A DNA stretch of 64,000 nt, taken from positions 1 through 64,000 of the forward strand of contig DATJIF010000155.1 of the NCBI GenBank assembly GCA_035493475.1, read 5' to 3'. Each line of letters begins with the position of its first letter. Positions within the stretch are counted from its first letter, which is position 1. The position numbers and the translations under genes were made by a program. The DNA is from Actinospica sp035493475. Its GTDB lineage: Bacteria; Actinomycetota; Actinomycetes; Streptomycetales; Catenulisporaceae. The notes below the pieces were generated by a model. The model searched no databases and had not been told where the DNA came from. It saw only the letters and a list, made by a program, of their open reading frames with translations. This document shows positions 16,549 to 25,344 of this stretch, in pieces.

Positions 16549-17399
16549 CGCCGCTCGACCGGGCCGAAGGCGACCAGGTTGACCAGCACGCCGAGGCCGA
16601 GGATCAGCAGCACGGTCGCGAACGCGAGGGCCATGTCCTGGTTCTCGCGGGCGAGTTCGAGGGTCTGGCCGATGCCGGGGCCGAGCGTCGGGGACACGGC
16701 GATCAGCTCGGCGGCCATCAGCGAGCGCCAGGAGAAGGCCCAGCCCTGCTTCAGGCCCGACACGTACGCGGGCAGTGCGGCGGGCAGCAGGATGCGCCGG
16801 ACCAGGATGAGGCCGCGTGCGCCGAGGTTGCCGCCGACGCGCCGGAAGATCGGCGGGACCTGGTCGATGCCGTCGATCAGCCCGATGGCGACGGACGGTA
16901 CTGCGCCGAGCAGCATCACCGTGTAGATCGTGGCCGGGGTGATGCCGAACCACATGATGGCGATCGGCACCCACGCCACCGACGGGAGGTTCTGCAGCCC
17001 GGACAGCAGCGGCGCGACGGCAGCGCGCAGCGTACGACTGCCCGCCGCGGCCAGGCCGATCAGCGTGCCGAGCAGCACGGACGCGCCGAAGCCGATGATC
17101 GCGCGCGAGATCGAGCCCCACAGTGCGTCGCCGATGCCGTACCGCGACCAGTCACCGCGTAAGGCGTCGTATACGTCCCCTGGTCCGGGCAGCACCCAGC
17201 CGGGCTTGACCTGGGCCAGGACGAGCAGGTCCCAGACGCCGAGCAGCGCCGCCGCCGCGAGGACCGGGGGTAGCAGGGCACGTAGTACGCGGCGCAGTGG
17301 TTCGCTGCGCGGGGTACCGGTCGCCTCCAGCGCGTCGAGGCCCGCTTCGAGCGCGGCGAGGTCGCGCTGCGTGGGGATCCGGACTACTTCCTCAGGCAT
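16515..17399 (-). CDS. ssuC: sulfonate-type ABC transporter permease
   Basis: 294 aa with six predicted membrane segments (first near 39-60). The binding-protein-dependent transport signature is present around VGGNLGARGLILVRRILLPAALPAYVSGL (EAA-loop region). The family (SsuC/TauC/NitT) imports sulfonates, taurine or related anions. Its start overlaps the end of the ATPase gene by 8 nt. It is the last gene of the cysH-to-ssuC operon. The exact substrate is inferred from the cys neighbours; nitrate or another anion is less likely in this context. Confidence 0.88.
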   Translation of the reverse strand: MPEEVVRIPTQRDLAALEAGLDALEATGTPRSEPLRRVLRALLPPVLAAAALLGVWDLLVLAQVKPGWVLPGPGDVYDALRGDWSRYGIGDALWGSISRAIIGFGASVLLGTLIGLAAAGSRTLRAAVAPLLSGLQNLPSVAWVPIAIMWFGITPATIYTVMLLGAVPSVAIGLIDGIDQVPPIFRRVGGNLGARGLILVRRILLPAALPAYVSGLKQGWAFSWRSLMAAELIAVSPTLGPGIGQTLELARENQDMALAFATVLLILGLGVLVNLVAFGPVERRLRHRRGLGRA

Positions 17400-18204
17400 G
17401 GCGACTGATCTCCCGTCGCAGCTCGGAGGTGATCTCGGCGGCCAGGTTGGCGACGCCCGAGTCCTCGATCCGGCGCGGCTGCGGCAGGTCCACCGTCCAC
17501 TCGCGCGCCACCCGGCCGGGACGCGAGGAGAGCAGCACGACCCGCTGGCCGAGGCGCACGGCCTCGCGCACGTTGTGCGTGACGAACACGATCGCGAGCG
17601 GCCGGCCGGCGCGCGCGTTGCCGTCCCAGAGCGAGATCAGCTCCTCGTGCAGCACGTCGCGGGTGATGGCGTCGAGCGCGGCGAACGGCTCGTCCATGAG
17701 GAGCACGGCAGAGTTCTGAGCCAGCGCCCGGGCCATCGCGACCCGTTGCCGCATGCCGCCGGACAGCTCGTGCACCCGCTTGTCCGCCGCGCCGTCCAGC
17801 CGCACGAGGCTCAGCAGCCGCCGCGCCTCCTCGCGCCGCTCCACCTTCGGCACCTTGCGCAGCCGCAGCGCGAGCTCCACGTTCCCGGCGGCCGTGAGCC
17901 AGGGGAACAGCGCGCTCTCCTGGAACATCAGCGCCGCGTGCCCGCCGTCCACGAAGATGCGCCCCGCACTCGGCCGGTCCAGCCCGGCCACGAGGTTGAG
18001 CAGCGTGGACTTGCCGCAGCCGGACGCGCCGAGCACACACAGCAGTTCGCCCGCCGCGACGTCCAGATCGATGTCGTCGAGCACGGGCGGCGCCGCGTTG
18101 CCGAAGCTCTTGCACACCCCTTCCAGCCGCACCGCCGGGGCCGAGGCCTCGACGAGCGCGGAGGATGCGGCGCGTTCGAGGAAATCCGAAGTCGAAGTCG
18201 TCAT
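17392..18204 (-). CDS. ssuB: sulfonate-type ABC transporter ATPase
   Basis: 270 aa from the ATG at 18204, which overlaps the binding-protein stop by 4 nt. Walker A is GASGCGKST, the Q-loop is in LMFQESALFPWL, the signature is LSGGMRQR, Walker B is LLMDEPFAALD and the switch His is in VTHNVREA. These are the standard motifs of the SsuB/TauB/NrtD group. It energises uptake with the neighbouring permease and lipoprotein. In-frame sequence upstream of 18204 lies inside the binding-protein gene and is not coding. Confidence 0.92.
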   Translation of the reverse strand: MTTSTSDFLERAASSALVEASAPAVRLEGVCKSFGNAAPPVLDDIDLDVAAGELLCVLGASGCGKSTLLNLVAGLDRPSAGRIFVDGGHAALMFQESALFPWLTAAGNVELALRLRKVPKVERREEARRLLSLVRLDGAADKRVHELSGGMRQRVAMARALAQNSAVLLMDEPFAALDAITRDVLHEELISLWDGNARAGRPLAIVFVTHNVREAVRLGQRVVLLSSRPGRVAREWTVDLPQPRRIEDSGVANLAAEITSELRREISRHA

Positions 18205-19301
18205 GAGGCGCCTAGTCCATCCGCGCTCACGGTCGGCTGCCCGGCCGCCGCGAGCGCCTGGTTGAGGGGTGTGAGGTCGTAGATCCCTGATATGGATGTG
18301 TTCGAACTCTTGAGCAGGCCGACCGCGAGGGCGTGCTTGAGCTCGGTCCGCAGGCTGGAGGCGATCGGGTCGTTGCCGACCGACTGCTCGCTCCAGGCAC
18401 GTGTGAGCACGGCCGGTTCGAGGGTCACGCCGGAGATCGCGGCGACCTGCGTCTCGACCACCTGCGCGGCCTGTGTCGGGTGCGCCGTGATCCAGGCGTT
18501 CGCGGCGATCTGACCTTCGATCAGTGCCCTGACCGTCTGTGGGTGGGCGGTCAGATAGTCCCTGCGCACGACGAGGACCGTGCTGGCGAAACGTCCCTGC
18601 GGCCAGAGCGAACGTTCGTCGACGAGCACGTGCCCGCCGCCGTCGATCACCAGCCGCGAGGCCCACGGCTCGGGAACCCAGGCTCCTGCGATACGGCCGG
18701 TCCGCAGCAGCGCCAGCGTGGTGGCGTTGCTGCTCGGCTCGACGTCGACCGCGCCGGTGCCCTGGAGCGACGTCGCATAGCCCTGCTGAAGGAGCCAGGA
18801 CCGCAGCGCGATGTCCTGCGTGTTGCCGAGCTGCGGATCGGCGAGCGTCTTGCCGCGCAGGTCGGCCACGCTCGTGATGCCCGGCCCGACGACGAGCTCC
18901 GCGCCGCCGACCTCCGCGCCCGCGACGATCTCCAGACCGCTGCCGTGCGAGGAGGTGTAGGCGCTGAGCGCGGACGACGGGCCCACGTACGCGGCGTCGA
19001 GCTGCCCGGACAGCAGCGCGGTCATCTCGTCCGGGCCGTCCGCGAACGTGTCGGTGCTGAGCTTCGTCGACCCCAGTTTCGCGGCGTAGAAGCCCTTCGC
19101 GACGCCCACGATCGGCGTGCTGTGGGTCAGGTTGGCGAAGTAGCCGAGACGCAGCGACGCGGCCGCGGTGCCGCCGGCGGCGTTGACCGCGACGGACGAG
19201 CTCGGCTGCATCTGCGCCGCGTGGGCGCAGCCGCCGAGCAGGCCGAGCAGCGCCGCGCCGACGGCGGTCCGCGCGCCGAGCCGGAGGCGTCGTCCGGTCA
19301 C
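18201..19301 (-). CDS. ssuA: sulfonate-type ABC substrate-binding lipoprotein
   Basis: 366 aa, GTG start overlapping the cysN stop by 4 nt (GTGA). The lipobox LLGLLGGC places the lipidated Cys near 25. The mature protein has the NMT1/SsuA pattern: LGYFANLTHSTPIVGVAKGFY, GPDEMTALLSGQLDAAYVGPS and the ADLRGKTLADPQLGNTQ hinge region. It would capture an aliphatic sulfonate or similar ligand outside the membrane. Its place between cysN and ssuB makes import of organosulfur part of the same transcriptional response as sulfate reduction. Confidence 0.9.
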   Translation of the reverse strand: MTGRRLRLGARTAVGAALLGLLGGCAHAAQMQPSSSVAVNAAGGTAAASLRLGYFANLTHSTPIVGVAKGFYAAKLGSTKLSTDTFADGPDEMTALLSGQLDAAYVGPSSALSAYTSSHGSGLEIVAGAEVGGAELVVGPGITSVADLRGKTLADPQLGNTQDIALRSWLLQQGYATSLQGTGAVDVEPSSNATTLALLRTGRIAGAWVPEPWASRLVIDGGGHVLVDERSLWPQGRFASTVLVVRRDYLTAHPQTVRALIEGQIAANAWITAHPTQAAQVVETQVAAISGVTLEPAVLTRAWSEQSVGNDPIASSLRTELKHALAVGLLKSSNTSISGIYDLTPLNQALAAAGQPTVSADGLGAS

Positions 19302-20575
19302 AGCTGGCCGCCGATCAGCCCGGCCGTGAGCGTGTCGCCGTCGGCGGCGTCAATCAGTAGGAACGAGCCGGTGTGCCGGTTGTCCGCGTACTGGTCGGCG
19401 GCGATCGGCGCCGCCGTACGCAGCCTGATCCGCGCGATGTCGTTGACCTGCAGCCGGTCCGGGCTGCTGGCGGCGGCCAGCGTCTCGACGTCGATCCGGT
19501 GTACGAGCTCGGTGACCTCCGCCTGGACCGTGCGCGTCGTGTGCCGCAGCAGAACCCTGTTCCCGACCGCCAGCGTGCGCTCCGAGAGGTGGCAGACGGT
19601 CGCGGTCAGCTCTTGAGTGGGCTCGGGAGCGGTCAGCCCGGCCGCCGCGATCATCTCGCCGCGCGCCACGTCCAGATCCTCGGCGAGCCGCACGGTCACG
19701 GACTGCGGCGCGAAGGCCTCGTCCACCGGCTGACCCGCGACGTCGATCCCCGCGACCGTCGTGCGTTTGCCCGAGGGAAGCACCACGACCTCGTCCCCGG
19801 GCCGCAGCACGCCGGACACCAGCTGACCCGCGTAGCCGCGATAGTCGTGCTCCCCGGCCCGGATCACGTACTGCACCGGGAAGCGCGCCCGCTGCTCGGC
19901 GGGATCGGGCGCGGGCGGCACGTCCTCCAGATGCTGCAGGAAGGTCGGACCCTGATACCAGTCCATGACACTCGACGGTTCGACCACGTTGTCGCCGCGC
20001 AGGGCACTGATCGGTATCGAGGTCGCGTCGTCCACGCCGAGCCGTTCGAGGTAGCGCTCGAAGTCGGCGGAGATCTGCGCGAACACGTCCTTGTCGAAGC
20101 CGACGAGGTCCATCTTGTTGACCAGCAACACGATGTGCGGCACCCGCAGCAGCGCGGCCACCGCCGCGTGCCGCCGGGTCTGCTCGACGATCCCGTGCCG
20201 CGCGTCGACCAGGATCACGGCCAGCTGCGCGGTCGAGGCGCCGGTGACCATGTTGCGGGTGTACTGCACGTGGCCCGGGGTGTCGGCCAGGATGAACCGG
20301 CGCCGGGCGGTGGCGAAGTAGCGGTAGGCGACGTCGATCGTGATGCCCTGCTCGCGTTCGGCGCGCAGGCCGTCGGTGAGCAGCGCCAGGTCGGGCGCGG
20401 CCAGACCGCGTTCCCGGGAGACGCGCTCCACGGCGGCGAGCTGGTCCGGCATCACGACCCTGAGATCGTGCAGCAGCCGGCCGACGAGGGTCGACTTGCC
20501 GTCGTCCACCGACCCGGCCGTGGCCAGCCGGAGCAGGGATCCCGTGCTCAGCAGGGGCTCTCGCAGGATGGTCAT
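19298..20575 (-). CDS. cysN: sulfate adenylyltransferase large subunit CysN
   Basis: 425 aa from the ATG at 20575. It is a translation-factor-type GTPase: P-loop GSVDDGKST (21-29), effector region QGITIDVAYRYF, DTPGH (98-102) and NKMD. EF-Tu-like domains 2 and 3 follow. With CysD it makes adenosine 5-phosphosulfate from ATP and sulfate, using GTP hydrolysis. No APS-kinase (CysC) domain is fused at the C-terminus, in keeping with a pathway through an APS reductase. It starts 2 bp after the cysD stop and overlaps ssuA. Confidence 0.96.
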   Translation of the reverse strand: MTILREPLLSTGSLLRLATAGSVDDGKSTLVGRLLHDLRVVMPDQLAAVERVSRERGLAAPDLALLTDGLRAEREQGITIDVAYRYFATARRRFILADTPGHVQYTRNMVTGASTAQLAVILVDARHGIVEQTRRHAAVAALLRVPHIVLLVNKMDLVGFDKDVFAQISADFERYLERLGVDDATSIPISALRGDNVVEPSSVMDWYQGPTFLQHLEDVPPAPDPAEQRARFPVQYVIRAGEHDYRGYAGQLVSGVLRPGDEVVVLPSGKRTTVAGIDVAGQPVDEAFAPQSVTVRLAEDLDVARGEMIAAAGLTAPEPTQELTATVCHLSERTLAVGNRVLLRHTTRTVQAEVTELVHRIDVETLAAASSPDRLQVNDIARIRLRTAAPIAADQYADNRHTGSFLLIDAADGDTLTAGLIGGQL

Positions 20576-20577
20576 CT

Positions 20578-21492
20578 CTAGAAATACCCCTCGCGTTTGC
20601 GGTCCTCCATGGCGGCCTCGGACATCCGGTCGTCGGCCCGGCTGGCTCCGCGTTCGGTGAGCGTGGACGCGGCGATCTCGGTGATGACCTCGGGCACCGT
20701 GCGCGCGGCGGAGTCCACGGCGCCGGTGCAGGACATGTCGCCGACGGTGCGGTAGCGCACCGAGCGCACCTCCGTTGCCTCGCCGTTCCTCGGGCCGCCC
20801 CACGCTCCGGGGGCGAGCCACATGCCGTCGCGCCGGAACACCTCGCGGCGGTGCGCGAAGTAGATCGAGGGCAGCACGATCCGGTCGTGCTCGATGTACT
20901 GCCAGACGTCGAGTTCGGTCCAGTTGCTCAGCGGGAACACGCGCACGTGCTCGCCGGGCCGGTGCCTGCCGTTGTACAGCGACCACAACTCAGGGCGCTG
21001 ACGACGCGGATCCCACTGGCCGAACTCGTCGCGCAAGGAGAAGATCCGCTCCTTGGCCCGCGCCTTCTCCTCGTCGCGCCGTCCGCCGCCGAAGACCGCG
21101 TCGAAGCGGTGCCGGCGGATCGCGTCGAGCAGCGGCACGGTCTGCAGCGGATTGCGGGTGCCGTCCGGACGCTCGTGCAGCCGGCCGTCGTCGATGTACT
21201 CCTGCACGCCCGCGACCAGCAGCCGTACCCCGGCGTGCTCGACGGCCATGTCCCGGTAGGCGAGAACCTCGGGGAAGTTGTGGCCCGTGTCCACGTGCAG
21301 CACCGGGAACGGGATCGGGGCGGGGGCGAAGGCGCGTCGGGCCAGGTGCAGCATGACGATCGAGTCCTTGCCGCCGGAGAACAGCAGTACCGGCCGCTCG
21401 AACTCCGCGACGGCCTCGCGCAGGATGTGGATCGCCTCCGCCTCCAGCACGCCGAGGTGGGTGAGTTCGGTGGCGTGTGTCAGGGCGCTCAT
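20578..21492 (-). CDS. cysD: sulfate adenylyltransferase small subunit CysD
   Basis: 304 aa from the ATG at 21492, chosen because it overlaps the cysH stop by 4 nt. The PP-loop SGGKDSIVMLHL lies near 36-47. The conserved FGGGRRDEEKARAKERIFS and PLSNWTELDVWQYI are those of CysD, the subunit that adenylates sulfate. It ends with the family tail AAMEDRKREGYF. It works as a heterodimer with the next gene product, CysN. Confidence 0.96.
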   Translation of the reverse strand: MSALTHATELTHLGVLEAEAIHILREAVAEFERPVLLFSGGKDSIVMLHLARRAFAPAPIPFPVLHVDTGHNFPEVLAYRDMAVEHAGVRLLVAGVQEYIDDGRLHERPDGTRNPLQTVPLLDAIRRHRFDAVFGGGRRDEEKARAKERIFSLRDEFGQWDPRRQRPELWSLYNGRHRPGEHVRVFPLSNWTELDVWQYIEHDRIVLPSIYFAHRREVFRRDGMWLAPGAWGGPRNGEATEVRSVRYRTVGDMSCTGAVDSAARTVPEVITEIAASTLTERGASRADDRMSEAAMEDRKREGYF

Positions 21493-22193
21493 GTGTGTAG
21501 TCCGCATTCGGTCTTGGCGAATCCGGCCCAGCGTCCGGCGCGCGGGTCCTGGCCCGGATCGGTGCGACGCGTGCACGGGGCGCAGCCGATCGAGGTGTAT
21601 CCGTCCTGGTACAGCGGGTTGACCAGCACGTTGTGCCGAAGCACGTACTCCTGCACGTCGTCGTCGGTCCACGCGGCGATCGGCGAGATCTTCACCATTC
21701 CGCGCTTGGCGTCGAAGTCCACGACGCGGATGTCCGTGCGGGTCGGCGAGTCCACCCGGCGCATCCCGTTCACCCAGGCCGTGTAGGGCGCCAGGCCCCG
21801 CTCCAACGGCTCGACCTTCCGCAGCGCGCAGCAGCGCTCCGGGTCGCGGTCGTGCAGCCGGGGACCGTACTCGGCGTCCTGCTCGGCGACGGACTGCGCG
21901 GGGGAGACGCTGACCAGGTTCACGTCGTAGAACGCTGCGATGGCGTCCCGGGTGCCGATCGTCTCGGCGAAGTGGTAGCCGGTGTCCAGGAACAGCACGT
22001 AGATCCCGGGCACCTCGGTCTGCGCCAGATGCACCAGATGCGTGTCGGCCATCGACGACGCCAGCACCAGACCGGGTCCGAAGACCTCGCCGGCCCAGCG
22101 CAGGACCTCCGCGGCGTCCGCGTCGGCCAGTTCGCGGCCCGCCATCTCGGCCAGTTCGCGCAGGCCGCCCGGCGGAGCGTGGGGCACGAGCAT
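21489..22193 (-). CDS. cysH: assimilatory APS reductase
   Basis: 234 aa. The cysteine pairs Cys121-Cys122 (RCCALRK) and Cys204/Cys207 (GCAPCT) are the [4Fe-4S] ligands that distinguish APS reductases from PAPS reductases. The catalytic Cys230 is in the C-terminal KTECGLHT. It reduces APS to sulfite with thioredoxin. It is the first gene of a six-gene operon, with AAGGAGGG about 8 nt before the ATG and a promoter 50-80 bp upstream. No sulfite reductase gene is in this operon or elsewhere in the window, so the sulfite may have another local use. Confidence 0.96.
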   Translation of the reverse strand: MLVPHAPPGGLRELAEMAGRELADADAAEVLRWAGEVFGPGLVLASSMADTHLVHLAQTEVPGIYVLFLDTGYHFAETIGTRDAIAAFYDVNLVSVSPAQSVAEQDAEYGPRLHDRDPERCCALRKVEPLERGLAPYTAWVNGMRRVDSPTRTDIRVVDFDAKRGMVKISPIAAWTDDDVQEYVLRHNVLVNPLYQDGYTSIGCAPCTRRTDPGQDPRAGRWAGFAKTECGLHT

Positions 22194-22244
22194 GTGCGAC
22201 CCTCCTTCGTCCTCTCACTTTCCCCGAAAAAAGCATTGGAATTT

Positions 22245-22274
22245 GTGATACCGCTCCCGATCGAATTCTGTCAA
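22245..22274 (-). promoter_or_regulatory. sigma70-type promoter of the cysH operon
   Basis: On the minus strand TTGACA (22274-22269) is followed after 18 bp by TATCAC (22250-22245). Transcription would start near 22238, giving a 5-prime leader of about 45 nt before the cysH ATG. One palindrome is centred about 70 bp upstream of that start. Confidence 0.65.
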
Positions 22275-22299
22275 CGCTGGAAATGGCCGGAACGCGTCA

Positions 22300-22369
22300 T
22301 GTCGGAAACTCGACAGAGTCCTGATCCGCCGTTCATGTTGCCGAATGGCGTCATGTCGAGAACTCGACA
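22300..22369. promoter_or_regulatory. two matched palindromic operators between cysH and sqdB
   Basis: TGTCGGAAACTCGACA (22300-22315) and TGTCGAGAACTCGACA (22354-22369) differ at one base. The second is a perfect 7-bp inverted repeat around AA. Each is preceded by the same GCGTCA. They are 54 bp apart, about five helical turns, and lie upstream of both divergent promoters, as expected for a shared activator or looping regulator. The regulator is not in the window as far as I can tell. Confidence 0.7.
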
Positions 22370-22435
22370 CGACCGCTCCACCTGCGAGGACATGCAAAGT
22401 CTTGGGATCCGAAACATCGCCGACATTTGCCGTGC

Positions 22436-22464
22436 TTGACACCGCGGCGCCCGCTCCGTACGTT
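22436..22464 (+). promoter_or_regulatory. sigma70-type promoter of the sulfoquinovose operon
   Basis: TTGACA (22436-22441), exactly 17 bp, then TACGTT (22459-22464). This is a near-consensus housekeeping promoter, about 113 bp before the sqdB ATG. It faces away from the cysH promoter, with the palindrome pair in between. Confidence 0.7.
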
Positions 22465-22576
22465 CGCGTTCGCCGGGCCATTTGATTCGCCCACGCCATC
22501 GTGGCCCGGCTCCAGGGAAATTCAGCACCCTGCTGCGCGCTTTCTTTCAGACATGTTTCCGAAAGGTTCACCCGTC

Positions 22577-23815
22577 ATGATGCGCATTCTTGTCCTCGGC
22601 GGCGACGGATTCTGCGGCTGGCCGACCGCCCTGCACCTGTCGGACCTCGGCCACGACGTGACCATCGTGGACAACCTGAGCCGGCGGGCCATCGACCTCG
22701 AGCTCGAGGTCGAGTCGCTCACCCCGATCCGGCCGATCTCCGAGCGGATCCGGGTCTGGCGCGAGGTCTCCGGCCGCGAGCTCGGCTTCGTCCGGCTCGA
22801 CCTCGCCGGCGACTACGACCGGCTGGTCGAGCTGCTGCGCGAGCAGCGCCCCGACGCGATCGTGCACTTCGCCGAGCAGCGGGCCGCGCCCTACTCGATG
22901 CGCTCGCAGACCGCCAAGCGCTACACCGTCGACAACAACGTGCGCGCCACCCACAACCTGCTCGCCGCGCTGGCCGCCACCGGCATCGACGCGGCGCTGG
23001 TGCACCTGGGCACGATGGGCGTGTACGGGTACGGATGGTCCGGCTCCGCGCCGATCCCCGAGGGCTACCTGACCGTCAAGCTGGACACCCCCGACGGCGT
23101 GCTGGAGCGGGAGATCCTGCACCCGGCCAACCCCGGCTCGGTCTACCACCTGACCAAGACCCTCGACCAGCTGATGTTCGCGTTCTACGCCGCGAACGAC
23201 CGGCTGCGCATCACCGACCTGCACCAGGGCATCGTCTGGGGCACGCAGACCCCGCAGACCGCCAAGGACGAGCGGCTGATCAACCGCTTCGACTACGACG
23301 GCGACTACGGCACCGTGCTCAACAGGTTCCTGATGCAGGCCGCCGTCGGGCACCCGCTGACCGTGCACGGCACCGGCGGCCAGACCCGCGCGTTCATCCA
23401 CATCAGGGACACCGTGCGCTGCGTGCAGATCGCGCTGGAGAACCCGCCCGAGCCCGGCGCCAAGCCGACCGTCTTCAACCAGATCACCGAGACGCACCGG
23501 GTCGCCGACCTCGCGAAGCTGGTCAGCGACCTGACCGGGATCAAGATCGCCTACCTGCCGAACCCACGGCGCGAGGCCGTGGAGAACGACCTCGTGGTGC
23601 GCAACGACCGCTTCCTGGCGCTGGGCCTGAACCCGACCACGCTGTCGGAGGGCCTGCTGTCCGAGATCACCGAGATCGCCGAGCGCTACCGGGACCGCGT
23701 CGACCCCGGCAAGATCATCGCCCGCTCGGTCTGGCGGCCCGGCATGGAGACCTCGCCCGACCTGCTCACCGCGCTGCCCGAGCCCGCGCCCGTCGCGGCC
23801 GTCGCCGCGTCCTGA
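22577..23815 (+). CDS. sqdB: UDP-sulfoquinovose synthase
   Basis: 412 aa from the ATG at 22577 (MMRILVLGGDGFCGWPTALHLS). It is an extended short-chain dehydrogenase very close to plant SQD1/bacterial SqdB: NAD motif GGDGFCG (8-14), AEQRAAPYSM (99-108), LGTMGVYGYG with Thr146, YHLTK with Tyr190 and Lys194, and the block NRFDYDGDYGTVLNRFLMQ. The enzyme makes UDP-sulfoquinovose from UDP-glucose and sulfite. It heads a three-gene unit with an HlyD-like protein and a GT2 synthase, and no SqdX-type lipid glycosyltransferase is next to it. A product other than sulfolipid is therefore likely. Confidence 0.93.
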   Translation: MMRILVLGGDGFCGWPTALHLSDLGHDVTIVDNLSRRAIDLELEVESLTPIRPISERIRVWREVSGRELGFVRLDLAGDYDRLVELLREQRPDAIVHFAEQRAAPYSMRSQTAKRYTVDNNVRATHNLLAALAATGIDAALVHLGTMGVYGYGWSGSAPIPEGYLTVKLDTPDGVLEREILHPANPGSVYHLTKTLDQLMFAFYAANDRLRITDLHQGIVWGTQTPQTAKDERLINRFDYDGDYGTVLNRFLMQAAVGHPLTVHGTGGQTRAFIHIRDTVRCVQIALENPPEPGAKPTVFNQITETHRVADLAKLVSDLTGIKIAYLPNPRREAVENDLVVRNDRFLALGLNPTTLSEGLLSEITEIAERYRDRVDPGKIIARSVWRPGMETSPDLLTALPEPAPVAAVAAS

Positions 23816-23844
23816 CCCGCGGCGCCGACGAGGAGGGAACCCCC

Positions 23845-25332
23845 ATGGCGAAACGGATCCGCGCCCGCGGCATGAACGCGGCGCTGGCCAGCGGAGAGGC
23901 GGGCGTCGGGGAGATGACCCCGGCCCGCTCCCCGCTGCGGCCGAAGCAGTTCGGCGTGGCGCTGGCCGCCGCGGTGGTCGGCGGCGGCCTCGGCATGTTC
24001 ACGTACCACGCGGTCTCCGCCACGACCACCGCCTACTCCGGCCTGGTCAGCCCGACCCAGACCTACTACCTCAACTTCGCCGCGGACGGCACGGTGCTCA
24101 CCCTCGACGTCACCCCCGGCGAGCACGTGACCAAGGGCCAGGTGCTCGCCACCCAGGACGGCGCCGTCGCCCAGGCCCAACTCTCCGCCGCCCAAGCCGC
24201 GGCGACCGCCGATGCGGCGGCGGTCGCCGCAGACCAGAACCCGCAGGCCACCGCCTCCACCGCGGCGACCGACGCACTCAGCGTCAGCCAGGCCCAGTCA
24301 GCCGTCGCCGCCGCCCAGAACGCCCTGTCCGTCCAGCAGTCGGCAGCCCAGCACACCGTCGCCGCCCAATCCGCCGTAGTCACCAGCGCCCAGAACGCCT
24401 ACCAGTCCGACACGGCGCGCTACGCGGCAGACTGCTCGTCGTCGAGTGCTGCGGCATCCACGTCGTCGGGCTCGACCGCCGCCGGTGCTGACGCGACTCC
24501 CGCCGCGTCCACCGCCCCCACCTCGGCCCCCGCGTCCGACTCCACTCATGCCACTACCGGTACCTCCACCTCCGGCACGCAGCAGGAGCAGTACTGCGCC
24601 AACCTCCAATCCACCATCAACCGCGACTCCACGACGCTCAGCTCCGCGCAGGCCGAACTCGCGAACGTGCAGTCCTCGGTCCAACTCGAAGCACAGCGCG
24701 ACTCCTCGAACCTGTCCTCCAGCCAGAACGTGCTGACCGCCGCCCAGACCAGGCAGGACGCCGCCACCGCGCCCGTGACCGCCGCCGAGATCGACCAGGC
24801 GAAGGCCCAGCTCGCCACGGCGCAGGCGCAGGTCGCCACCGATCAGCAGGCGTTGCAGAACACGAAGATCCTCGCCCCGGCCGACGGCGTGATCGCGGAG
24901 ACGGCCGGCGCGGTCGGCGCGGTGGTCGGGCCCAGCGGCGTGCACGGCTACCAGGGCCCGGGGGAGCAGTCCGGCACCCAGTCGAACGGCGGCTCGGGGT
25001 TCGAACTCTTCGTCCCCTCGACCGGCGGCAACGGTGGCGGCGGCACGACGAGCCAGAACACGTACATGCCGCTGATCACGCTGTACACCGCGCCGCTCAC
25101 CGTCGTGGCGCAGATCCCCGAGACCGACATGTCCTCGGTGCACGACGGCGCCACGGCCAGCATCGACATCACGGCGCTGAATCTCACGGTCTCCGGCAAG
25201 GTCCGGAACACCGAGCTCGCCGCCGTGGAGAACAGCAGCACCAGCACCACGTACTACGACGTCACCATCAGCCTCGACTCGAACGACGCCCGGCTGATGG
25301 CCGGGATGAGCGCCCAGGTCACGATCGGCTGA
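23845..25332 (+). CDS. HlyD-like membrane-fusion protein
   Basis: 495 aa, ATG with GAGGAGGGA upstream, 29 bp after sqdB. One N-terminal membrane segment (about 37-54) leaves the rest outside. A split lipoyl/barrel-sandwich domain (NFAADGTVLTLDVTPGEHVTKGQ, about 77-100, and KILAPADGVIAETAGAVG) surrounds a long Ala/Gln coiled coil (about 108-345). The coil is interrupted by a Ser/Thr/Ala-rich insert (198-247) flanked by Cys197 and Cys251. The C-terminal beta domain includes VVAQIPETDMSSVHDGATA. In exopolysaccharide synthases, Alg44-like and HlyD-like partners guide polymer out; here the next gene is a GT2 synthase. Confidence 0.88.
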   Translation: MAKRIRARGMNAALASGEAGVGEMTPARSPLRPKQFGVALAAAVVGGGLGMFTYHAVSATTTAYSGLVSPTQTYYLNFAADGTVLTLDVTPGEHVTKGQVLATQDGAVAQAQLSAAQAAATADAAAVAADQNPQATASTAATDALSVSQAQSAVAAAQNALSVQQSAAQHTVAAQSAVVTSAQNAYQSDTARYAADCSSSSAAASTSSGSTAAGADATPAASTAPTSAPASDSTHATTGTSTSGTQQEQYCANLQSTINRDSTTLSSAQAELANVQSSVQLEAQRDSSNLSSSQNVLTAAQTRQDAATAPVTAAEIDQAKAQLATAQAQVATDQQALQNTKILAPADGVIAETAGAVGAVVGPSGVHGYQGPGEQSGTQSNGGSGFELFVPSTGGNGGGGTTSQNTYMPLITLYTAPLTVVAQIPETDMSSVHDGATASIDITALNLTVSGKVRNTELAAVENSSTSTTYYDVTISLDSNDARLMAGMSAQVTIG

Positions 25333-25344
25333 CGGACGCTGACG

